From positions 1 to 47,620 of the forward strand of contig CABIVS010000001.1 of assembly GCA_902362375.1 (NCBI GenBank): DNA of 47,620 nt, in the 5' to 3' direction. This document shows positions 25,741 to 33,321 of the stretch, in pieces (position 1 is the stretch's first letter; every line of letters starts with the position of its first letter). The stretch is from Bacteroidaceae bacterium (lineage in GTDB: Bacteria > Bacteroidota > Bacteroidia > Bacteroidales > Bacteroidaceae). The position numbers and the translations under genes are program-made. The notes beneath the pieces are model-generated. The model did not search any database. It had not been told where the DNA came from and was given only the letters and a program-made list of their open reading frames with translations.

Positions 25741-28074
25741 TTATTGGGGCTTCTTCATTGTCTCCAAATAAAGCTCCGCTTCACTAATTATTTTACGGAC
25801 AGCTTCTAATGTATTGAATGTTGTTTCTTCTATTTTTTCCGAGAATTCTTCTCCACGACAAGCCTCCAACCATTTTAGCGGAGCGATGGTTTCCTCCGCT
25901 CCGATCATTGTGAAGAGAGGGAGAAGTTTATGCGCCATGGCAGCTATCCCATCCACTTCTTTATCGTTCAATGCTTTTTGCATCCGTTCGATATTCCTAC
26001 CTGTCTCTTCAATAAAAGTATGAATGATGGAGTATGCTGCTTCCGGATCATCTTCAGAATAAGCAGTAAGTGCAGAAAAGTTGATCCCGACAGTTCCCAT
26101 ATCTTCTGTAATATGCGCTTCATCGGCCGAAAGTTGACCTTCATTTACTGTTAGCAACAATTCCTTTACTGTAAACGGTTTATGCAAACAACCGGCAAAA
26201 CCATGTTCATGTAAAGCGGCTTTATCCATCTCACTACGGGCAGTCACAGCAATAACAGGGATTGTTTTTGCTTGTGGTATATTAGAAGCCCGTAATAGTT
26301 TTACCAGATCAAACCCGTTAATGGCAGGCATTTGTATATCTGTCAGCAATACATCGAAGACGGAAGAGCGAAGTTGTTCAATCAGCTGTTCCAGCTGTTC
26401 ACAACATACCGCATCAATACCATGCTGTTTCAACATGGCAGCAGTCAGATTCAACTGAATCTTATCGTCATCAATCAAGAGCACACGAATGACTTTCATG
26501 GGAGGAATGCCAGCCGACTGTTTGGGAGCGTATGGACTTTCGTTCTCCGATGATTCACTTTCCGGAGATTCACTCTCCGCAAGGGATTTACCTACCGGAT
26601 ACAAAGGCAGAACGACCGTAAAACAGCTCCCCTCACCCAATGTACTCTGCACGTCGATTGTTCCCTCAAGCAAGGTTACCAGCTTCTTCACAATAGACAG
26701 TCCGAGTCCGAATCCTTCTTCCCCCTGTGCACCGGAAAGACGTGTGAACTCCTGGAAAATACGTTCACGATCTTCTGATGCCATTCCTTTTCCTGTATCG
26801 GCTATAGCAATGGTTAACTTTGAAGAATCATAACCGGCTGTCAGGCTAATCTCGCCTTTTTGAGTAAATTTTACAGCATTGGACAAAAGGTTATTCACAA
26901 TTTGCCGAAGTCGCAAAGGATCGCTAATATATCCTCCGTTCAGTTCCGAAGCGACGTGACATTGCAAGGCTAATCCTTTGGCAGCAGTCAGAGGTTCGAA
27001 ACTGACATAAATTTCATCAAATAGCTGGAAGGGATTAAAGGTTACACGATTCACTTCCGCTTTATTGAGATCAAGCCGGTGGAAATCGAGCAAGTCACTG
27101 ACTAACTTCAATAAATGTTCCGAAGAACTTTTCATATTATCGAGATAGAATCGTTGCCGTTCATCTTCTGTCAACCGGGACAGAAGCTCGGTATATCCCA
27201 TAATTGAGCCTAACGGAGCTTTAAAATCATGGGTAATGGCAAGCATTAATTTCTCGCGGGCAACAAGCAAATCTTCCGCCCGTTTATTCGCTACCTCTAA
27301 TTGCCGGCGGTAACGGTTGCTACGGGAAATATCCCGCATAATCAATATCAGGAAAAAAGCAGATAATAGTACGGCACCAACCGCGATACCGCCGATGATA
27401 CGTGCCGACCGCATCCTCACTTCCTGCTGAAGTTCGGCATCCTGACGGGCACGCAAGGTCATTTCTTCCTCATATTGTTTAATCAGGCTATCCATCCGTG
27501 CCGTCAACTGCGTATTCATCCGCTGATACTTTGTACTGGTACGCCGGATTGTTTTCCTCCGTTGCAGTCGTTTTTCTTCGGTAGCCATGCGGATTTTCTG
27601 CTGAAGAGAATCTTTGGAAGTGGTCGGTTGAAGAATGGTATCGGTAGCGACTTCCAACGATGTATTTACTAATACGGCACTGTCTTGTTTGGAAGGGGAA
27701 AACACCTCGGCGAGTCGCTTAAAGAATCCCTTCTTTTTAGGCGTAGTGATTAAAGAGTCACGCTTGGTAATGACCCGATGTTGTACCCGCTGCTGGGTAA
27801 TAACTGAATCCTGTTCGGAAATGATTTCTTCGATTTCCGAAGCAGAGAGAAGACTGTCGTTTGCTTCACTTAGCACCCGCAACATCTGAATCGTGTTTTG
27901 ATCTTTCTCATGGAGAAGGGTCAACAGACTGTCTGTTCTTAAATTCTGTTGATCGTCGGCGGCCGACAATGCTTCCATCTCACGATGTACAAACACCAGC
28001 GAGAAAAGGAGGATCGCCAGCAACAAAGTGTAACCGGCGGTTATTTTCAACTTTGTAAAACGGAAGGAAGCCAT
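25741..28074 (-). CDS. hybrid sensor histidine kinase with receiver and Hpt domains, 777 aa
   Basis: Domain order: TM1 (about 12-30), a mostly helical coiled-coil periplasmic part without a recognised ligand fold (about 31-220), TM2 (about 224-246), HisKA with THDFKAP (H282), HATPase (DTGKGMA, GFGLGLSIVKKL), a receiver near 525-645 with LLTDIQMP (D579), and a C-terminal Hpt domain with MAHKLLPLF (H715). Such proteins pass phosphate His-Asp-His to a separate regulator, and no output domain is present here. The sigma-54-type regulator at 31728-33101 is the only stand-alone receiver in this window and a possible target. It starts 40 bases after the MATE gene and may share its transcript. Confidence 0.9.
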   Translation of the reverse strand: MASFRFTKLKITAGYTLLLAILLFSLVFVHREMEALSAADDQQNLRTDSLLTLLHEKDQNTIQMLRVLSEANDSLLSASEIEEIISEQDSVITQQRVQHRVITKRDSLITTPKKKGFFKRLAEVFSPSKQDSAVLVNTSLEVATDTILQPTTSKDSLQQKIRMATEEKRLQRRKTIRRTSTKYQRMNTQLTARMDSLIKQYEEEMTLRARQDAELQQEVRMRSARIIGGIAVGAVLLSAFFLILIMRDISRSNRYRRQLEVANKRAEDLLVAREKLMLAITHDFKAPLGSIMGYTELLSRLTEDERQRFYLDNMKSSSEHLLKLVSDLLDFHRLDLNKAEVNRVTFNPFQLFDEIYVSFEPLTAAKGLALQCHVASELNGGYISDPLRLRQIVNNLLSNAVKFTQKGEISLTAGYDSSKLTIAIADTGKGMASEDRERIFQEFTRLSGAQGEEGFGLGLSIVKKLVTLLEGTIDVQSTLGEGSCFTVVLPLYPVGKSLAESESPESESSENESPYAPKQSAGIPPMKVIRVLLIDDDKIQLNLTAAMLKQHGIDAVCCEQLEQLIEQLRSSVFDVLLTDIQMPAINGFDLVKLLRASNIPQAKTIPVIAVTARSEMDKAALHEHGFAGCLHKPFTVKELLLTVNEGQLSADEAHITEDMGTVGINFSALTAYSEDDPEAAYSIIHTFIEETGRNIERMQKALNDKEVDGIAAMAHKLLPLFTMIGAEETIAPLKWLEACRGEEFSEKIEETTFNTLEAVRKIISEAELYLETMKKPQ

Positions 28075-28114
28075 TGGGGTTAAGTATTAAGTTTTAAGTA
28101 TCAAGTATTTAGTA

Positions 28115-29473
28115 TCAGGTTTTGGGATGGGGTTCGGGGAGTTTCGTCATGTGATGAAAACGCCACCAAAGCATCAATCCTGCGCTCGTCAAACCAAAAG
28201 GGAACGCCATCCAGACACCTACTACTCCCCATCCCATCACAAAGCCACAGAAATAACCTACAGGAAGGGAAATAATGAAATAGGCGACAAAGGCAATCAC
28301 CATCATTAGTTTTACATCTGAAATTCCACGCAAAGCGTTGGCAAAAGTAATCTGCAGTCCGTCGCCAAACTGATAAACGAGGAAAGGGAAGATTAGAGAG
28401 GTCACCATAGCAGCCACTTCCTGACTGTCGGTAAACCAGCCTCCCAAGTAATTCCGGCAAAGGAAAACAATCAAAGAAAGCACAACGCCCAATGTCATCA
28501 TCAGATGAAAACCTGCATAGGCAGAACGACGTACATTGATGATGTCATTCTGACCTTTGAAGTTACTGACACGAACAGCCACAGCGGCACCCATACCGTA
28601 ATACATCATAAATGTAAACTGCGAAATAGCCAGCATAACCTGATGGGAAGCCAGAGCGATAGTACCCAGCCAACCGATCATGATCGCACTTAGACTAAAG
28701 GAGGCTGTCTCCATTCCCATTTGAAAGGCAACCGGCCATCCGATCCCATTCAAACGTCCAAATATAGCTCGTGACCATCCCAAACGGAAAAAGCCAATCT
28801 TATAGCGGACAAAACGCGGACTACGCATAAAGATAATGATAAATATAATCACCATCACGATACGCGAGAACAGCGTGCTGATACCTGCTCCCAACAGACC
28901 TAACTCGGGCAATCCGAGCTTTCCATAAATCAGGATATAGTTTCCTATGATATTCAAGACATTTCCACCAAGCAATATCCACATAGCGGTTTTTGTATCC
29001 GTAATTCCGTCTGTAAACTGCTTAAATCCATTAAAAAGCATGACAAACACTAGCGAAGCGAGCAAAACAAGATAATACGGTTTAATCAGGGGAATCAATT
29101 CTTCCGGCTGTCCGAGACGTTCAATATTTAGATAAAGAACAGTCATACAGATAGTCAGCAACAATGCAACCATCAGGTTTGCCAGCAAACTGTTGCGTAA
29201 AGCCTGTCCCGCAGGGGCATACTGCCGGGTTCCATACAAACCTCCCACAATGGGAGTCAGCCCATACGAAAACCCTGTACTGAAAATAATCGCCAGATTG
29301 AACACATTATTGACGAAGGAAGCTGCTCCCAGCTCAATCGTACTATGATGTCCGATCATTAACGTATCCGCGAATCCAAGAACGATTACTCCTATTTGAC
29401 CGATCACAATCGGCAATCCGAGAAAAATCAGTGCTTTATAATGCTCTTTATATGTACTATAAATATGTCTCAT
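28115..29473 (-). CDS. MATE family efflux transporter, 452 aa
   Basis: A polytopic inner-membrane antiporter of the NorM/DinF type with about 12 hydrophobic segments in two homologous halves. The first half starts LIFLGLPIVIGQIGVIVLGFADTLMIG, including the family's conserved F-A-D-T-x-M-I-G, and the second has GWPVAFQMGMETASFSLSAIMIGWLG. It exports cationic drugs or metabolites using a Na+ or H+ gradient, but the substrate cannot be deduced. It lies 83 bases after the M16 gene and 40 before the hybrid kinase gene. Confidence 0.92.
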   Translation of the reverse strand: MRHIYSTYKEHYKALIFLGLPIVIGQIGVIVLGFADTLMIGHHSTIELGAASFVNNVFNLAIIFSTGFSYGLTPIVGGLYGTRQYAPAGQALRNSLLANLMVALLLTICMTVLYLNIERLGQPEELIPLIKPYYLVLLASLVFVMLFNGFKQFTDGITDTKTAMWILLGGNVLNIIGNYILIYGKLGLPELGLLGAGISTLFSRIVMVIIFIIIFMRSPRFVRYKIGFFRLGWSRAIFGRLNGIGWPVAFQMGMETASFSLSAIMIGWLGTIALASHQVMLAISQFTFMMYYGMGAAVAVRVSNFKGQNDIINVRRSAYAGFHLMMTLGVVLSLIVFLCRNYLGGWFTDSQEVAAMVTSLIFPFLVYQFGDGLQITFANALRGISDVKLMMVIAFVAYFIISLPVGYFCGFVMGWGVVGVWMAFPFGLTSAGLMLWWRFHHMTKLPEPHPKT

Positions 29474-29556
29474 TTACTTTTCCGTTACCTAAACGAATCT
29501 CCATTTTCAGGCAAAGGGACTTTTCCCTTTCACTGGTAGATTATAAAAGGGAGAAT

Positions 29557-30795
29557 TTAATTTTGTTGTTTCTTATAATAAAGTATTACTCCGTTCTCCT
29601 TACGGAAAGCAGATTGAGCCACCGCCCGCAATTGTTCGGCTGTGACAGATCGATAACGATCAACCTCTTTTTCCATGTCTTCCGCCCGGCCAAGCAATTC
29701 GTACCAAGCCAGGTTGGTTGCCACATTCAAATAATTGATGTTGCCGAATATCTGGGTAGACTCAAATTTATTCTTCACCTTTTCCAGTTCCTGTTCGTCA
29801 ACCAATTCTTGTTGCAACAAATCCAGTTCTTCCCGTACTGCCGCTTCCGCCTGTTCCAGGGTGACACCTGCCGAAGGTTTGCCACTAATATGGAATAACC
29901 CCGCATCTACACTGCCGGAAATATAGGCATCTATACTTGAGAATAATTGTTTCTGCTGTACCAAACGCTGGCTCAAACGGCTGGAACGCCCGTTGCTCAA
30001 CACATCCGACAGAATATCAAACGCATAATAATCCGGATGATGATGATCGGGCATATGGTAAGCCATAAACAGGGAATCGAGAGGAACATTTCTCTCAACT
30101 GTCAGTCGACGTTCTTCCGTCTGCTCCTGTTCCTGTGGCAGGTTCCGTTGAGGAACTTCCCGACGAGGAATAGAGGCAAACCATTTTTCCGTCAAAGCAA
30201 CCGCTTCTTCGAAAGAGATATTGCCGGTCACAGCCAATATAGCATTATTGGGAGCATAAAAACGGAAAAAGAATGCCTCCACTTCTTCCAGCGTAGCATT
30301 GGCTATATGCGACAACTCTTTTCCGATAGTAGGCCATTGATAAGGATGCGTCTGATAAGCCAGAGGACGCAAAAGATGCCCTACATCTCCATAGGGCTGA
30401 TTCAAACAACGCTGTTTGAATTCTTCCATTACTACTCCCCGCTGTACCTCCAGACTCCGTTCACTAAAATCAAGACTCAGCATCCGGTCGGATTCCAGCC
30501 AAAAGCCGGTTTCTACGTTCTGACGAGGTACAGTGAGGTAGTAATTGGTTATATCATTATTCGTCCAGGCATTATTCTCTCCACCCGCCAGTTGAAGCGG
30601 CATATCATAATCGGGAATATTCACCGATCCTCCGAACATCAGGTGTTCGAACAAATGGGCAAAACCGGTATGTTCGGGATCTTCGTCACGGGCTCCCACA
30701 TTATATAATATATTAAGGGCAACCATCTGCGTACTTTCGTCCTGCGAATGTACCAAACGTAACCCATTATCAAGAATATGCCTGTTGATTTTCAT
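29557..30795 (-). CDS. M16 family zinc peptidase, 412 aa
   Basis: An inverzincin peptidase related to the mitochondrial processing peptidase beta subunit and PqqF. The inverted zinc motif HLFEH is at 47-51, and the downstream glutamate ligand falls in VVMEEF (E124). A C-terminal inactive repeat completes the roughly 410-residue single-chain form. There is no signal peptide, so it is probably cytoplasmic. Its start is 5 bases from the stop of the preceding cyclophilin gene, so the two are co-transcribed. Confidence 0.92.
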   Translation of the reverse strand: MKINRHILDNGLRLVHSQDESTQMVALNILYNVGARDEDPEHTGFAHLFEHLMFGGSVNIPDYDMPLQLAGGENNAWTNNDITNYYLTVPRQNVETGFWLESDRMLSLDFSERSLEVQRGVVMEEFKQRCLNQPYGDVGHLLRPLAYQTHPYQWPTIGKELSHIANATLEEVEAFFFRFYAPNNAILAVTGNISFEEAVALTEKWFASIPRREVPQRNLPQEQEQTEERRLTVERNVPLDSLFMAYHMPDHHHPDYYAFDILSDVLSNGRSSRLSQRLVQQKQLFSSIDAYISGSVDAGLFHISGKPSAGVTLEQAEAAVREELDLLQQELVDEQELEKVKNKFESTQIFGNINYLNVATNLAWYELLGRAEDMEKEVDRYRSVTAEQLRAVAQSAFRKENGVILYYKKQQN

Positions 30796-30800
30796 ATATT

Positions 30801-31640
30801 TCAGTCAAGTATTGTCACCTTTGTTATTTTTACATCTTCTTCGGGACGGTCGCTACGGTCGGTTTTCACCTGCTGGATTTTATCCACAATATCCATACCT
30901 TTCACGACTTCGCCGAATACGGTATATTCGCCATCCAGATGCGGAGTTCCTCCCACCGTTGTATAGGCTTCAATCTGTTCCGGAGTGAAATGAAATTCCG
31001 GTTCTTTGGCAGCCATTTCCTGTGCCTGTGCAAACAGTTTTTCCTGCAAATCATAAAGACCGTTCTCGTCATTTTCTTTCCGCATCTTATAGATTTCTTT
31101 CATGTGTTTCTGTGCCAGCGTATTGAAAATAACATTAATCTTATTCTCATTCATCTGGCTTTCCATACCCAGCAAGGTAGAATCATTGAACACCTTACCC
31201 GTCACGATATAAAACTGGCAACCGGAAGATTCTTTCTTCGGGTTCACATTATCTCCCTGACGAGCAGCGGACAGGGCACCTTTCTTATGGAAATATTTAG
31301 GATATACAAATTCAGCGGGAACAGTATAACCTACATCTCCGGTACCCAACATTTTTCCTTTCGGCGCATTCTTTGAGTCCGGGTCACCTGCCTGAATCAT
31401 AAAATCTTTGATAACGCGATGAAACAACGTACCTTCATAAACTCCGTCTTTCACCAGTTTGATAAAATTATCGCGATGCTTCGGTGTCTCATTATAGAGC
31501 TTTACCTCAATGTCTCCTAAAGTGGTTTCAATCTTTACCAACGTTTCTTTATCCATGTCTCCTCCTTTTTTTGTTCCGGTTTTGCAGGCAGTAAGTCCGC
31601 AAAACGATATGGTTAATATGATCAATAAAATCTTTTTCAT
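30801..31640 (-). CDS. cyclophilin-type peptidyl-prolyl isomerase lipoprotein, 279 aa
   Basis: The lipoprotein signal ends LTAC (C19), so the enzyme acts outside the cytoplasm, catalysing proline cis-trans isomerisation during folding. The cyclophilin core is seen in FHRVIKDFMIQAGD, GCQFYIVTG and YTVFGEVVKGMD. Between the last two, a charged helical insert of roughly 75 residues (about 160-235) splits the core, which explains the length over the usual 165-190. It heads an operon with the M16 peptidase, behind a -7 element at 31666-31673. Confidence 0.92.
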   Translation of the reverse strand: MKKILLIILTISFCGLTACKTGTKKGGDMDKETLVKIETTLGDIEVKLYNETPKHRDNFIKLVKDGVYEGTLFHRVIKDFMIQAGDPDSKNAPKGKMLGTGDVGYTVPAEFVYPKYFHKKGALSAARQGDNVNPKKESSGCQFYIVTGKVFNDSTLLGMESQMNENKINVIFNTLAQKHMKEIYKMRKENDENGLYDLQEKLFAQAQEMAAKEPEFHFTPEQIEAYTTVGGTPHLDGEYTVFGEVVKGMDIVDKIQQVKTDRSDRPEEDVKITKVTILD

Positions 31641-31665
31641 AACGCTTTTATTTAATTTAAGTTTG

Positions 31666-31673
31666 CAAATATA
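31666..31673 (-). promoter_or_regulatory. -7 element of the cyclophilin-M16 operon
   Basis: On the minus strand TATATTTG fits TAnnTTTG, followed by C as is common, 26 bases before the ATG at 31640. It is one half of a divergent promoter pair. Confidence 0.65.
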
Positions 31674-31694
31674 CCATTTTCGCCTAAATCCTCT

Positions 31695-31702
31695 TACCTT
31701 TG
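31695..31702 (+). promoter_or_regulatory. -7 element of the sigma-54-type response regulator gene
   Basis: TACCTTTG fits TAnnTTTG, 26 bases before the ATG at 31728. Its distance to the minus-strand -7 element (21 bases between them) means the two promoters share upstream DNA and could be co-regulated or mutually exclusive. Confidence 0.65.
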
Positions 31703-31727
31703 TGACTTAAAAGAATCAAAACCTGAC

Positions 31728-33101
31728 ATGATGAGCTCCATATTGATCGTTGAAGATGATATCACTTTTGGAATGATGCTAAAAACCTGGTTAGGCAAAA
31801 AGGGCTTTGAAGTATCATCAGTGAGTAATATTGCCCGCGCCCGAAAACATATTGAAAGCCAAAGCGTCGACCTCATTTTATCAGACTTGAGACTCCCCGA
31901 CCACGAGGGCATTGATCTACTGAAATGGATGAACGAACAAGGCATTGATATTCCTTTAATTATCATGACCGGTTATGCAGATATACAATCGGCTGTGCAA
32001 GCAATGAAACTGGGAGCACGTGATTATATCGCCAAACCTGTGAATCCGGAAGAGTTGCTGAAGAAAATCGCAGAATCCTTACAGGTCGGAAAGGTTCCGG
32101 TGACTCATAATACCGCCAAATCTTCTTCTAAAAAAAGCACCTCCATTTCATCTAAAGATTCAACAGAAAATCATCATGCCTATCTGGAAGGTGAAAGTGA
32201 TGCAGCCAAACAACTTTACAACTATGTAGGTCTGGTAGCTCCTACCAATATGTCCGTACTTATCAACGGTTCCAGCGGAACAGGAAAAGAATATGTGGCA
32301 CACCGCATCCACCAACTTAGCAAACGGAATGACAAGCCGTTTATTGCCGTAGATTGTGGCTCTATCCCCAAAGAACTGGCGGCCTCCGAATTTTTCGGTC
32401 ATGTAAAAGGTTCGTTCACAGGAGCCTTGACAGATAAGACGGGGGCTTTCGTTGCTGCCAACGGCGGAACTATCTTCTTGGATGAAATCGGGAATCTTAG
32501 TTACGAAGTACAAATACAACTGCTCCGTGCCCTGCAAGAGAGAAAGATACGTCCGGTAGGCTCCATGCAGGAAATATCAGTAGACATCCGTCTGGTATCT
32601 GCAACAAATGAAAATCTGGAACAAGCTATCGAAAAAGGGACTTTCCGTGAAGATCTTTATCACCGTATTAATGAATTTACGTTGAAAATGCCTGACCTAA
32701 AAGAGCGGGAAGAGGACATCCTGCTCTTTGCAAATTTCTTTCTTGATCAGGCAAATAAGGAGCTGGACAAGCATCTGATAGGCTTTGATGCAAAAGCATC
32801 ACAGGCTTTACTGAACTATCATTGGCCAGGTAACTTACGCCAAATGAAGAATATCGTGAAAAGAGCGACCTTATTGGCACAAGGCAGTTTCATCACTCTC
32901 CTTGAACTTGGGACCGAACTTTTGGAAACTCCCGTATCCAGTGTCACAAGCATAGCATTACGCAATGAAGATACCGAAAAGGAACATATTCTGGAAGCAT
33001 TGCGCCAAACCGGAAATAATAAGAGCAAAGCTGCACAGTTACTGAATATTGACCGGAAGACATTATATAATAAATTGAAATTATATAATATTGATTTGTA
33101 G
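31728..33101 (+). CDS. NtrC-type sigma-54-dependent response regulator, 457 aa
   Basis: An N-terminal receiver (residues 4-120; phosphoacceptor D53 in LSDLRLP) is followed by a Ser/Lys-rich linker (about 125-145), an AAA+ sigma-54 interaction domain, and a Fis-type helix-turn-helix (about 425-457, KAAQLLNIDRKTLYNKL). Walker A reads GSSGTGKE near 181-188 and Walker B IFLDEIGN near 253. The sigma-54 contact loop is GSFTGA (228-233) instead of GAFTGA. It would activate promoters read by RNA polymerase with RpoN. Two ATGs stand in tandem (31728 and 31731); either may be used. No kinase gene is adjacent; the hybrid kinase with an Hpt domain at 25741-28074 is a candidate. Confidence 0.93.
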   Translation: MMSSILIVEDDITFGMMLKTWLGKKGFEVSSVSNIARARKHIESQSVDLILSDLRLPDHEGIDLLKWMNEQGIDIPLIIMTGYADIQSAVQAMKLGARDYIAKPVNPEELLKKIAESLQVGKVPVTHNTAKSSSKKSTSISSKDSTENHHAYLEGESDAAKQLYNYVGLVAPTNMSVLINGSSGTGKEYVAHRIHQLSKRNDKPFIAVDCGSIPKELAASEFFGHVKGSFTGALTDKTGAFVAANGGTIFLDEIGNLSYEVQIQLLRALQERKIRPVGSMQEISVDIRLVSATNENLEQAIEKGTFREDLYHRINEFTLKMPDLKEREEDILLFANFFLDQANKELDKHLIGFDAKASQALLNYHWPGNLRQMKNIVKRATLLAQGSFITLLELGTELLETPVSSVTSIALRNEDTEKEHILEALRQTGNNKSKAAQLLNIDRKTLYNKLKLYNIDL

Positions 33102-33130
33102 CAATTTACAATCTTATATTTCTCAAGCAT

Positions 33131-33214
33131 TCTCATGCCTATGAGAAAAAACTCTCATAGGCATGAGAAAAAGTTCTCACTATAATGAGTATTTTTTCTC
33201 ATCACAGTGAGAAC
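33131..33214. repeat. double palindromic intergenic repeat between convergent genes
   Basis: A perfect 15-bp stem, TCTCATGCCTATGAG (33131-33145) with its complement at 33154-33168 and an 8-base loop, is followed by a second nested hairpin: GTTCTCACT (33173-33181) with AGTGAGAAC (33206-33214), and inside it ATGAG/CTCAT. All arms share a TTCTCA core. It lies between the response regulator and HTCS genes, which converge. No T-run directly follows either stem, so a repeat-family element fits better than a plain terminator, although it could end transcripts from both sides. Confidence 0.75.
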
Positions 33215-33321
33215 ACTTTAGATTGTACTTCCCTGATACTATTTGACTAGTTCTTTCTTTATTCTTGTTACAGGTTGATTAGAATGATTGCGTAATAACC
33301 TGCTAATAATTGGCTACCTTT

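Noticed and set aside
28080..28117. Imperfect AAGTAT(T/C) repeats between the MATE and hybrid kinase genes
   Set aside because: Short, AT-rich and degenerate; similar words also occur near 11800 and 13395, which looks like compositional background rather than a defined element.
29513..29530. AAAGGGA/TCCCTTT hairpin between the M16 and MATE genes as a terminator
   Set aside because: Only 7 bp and followed by GCCTG rather than T residues on the minus strand.
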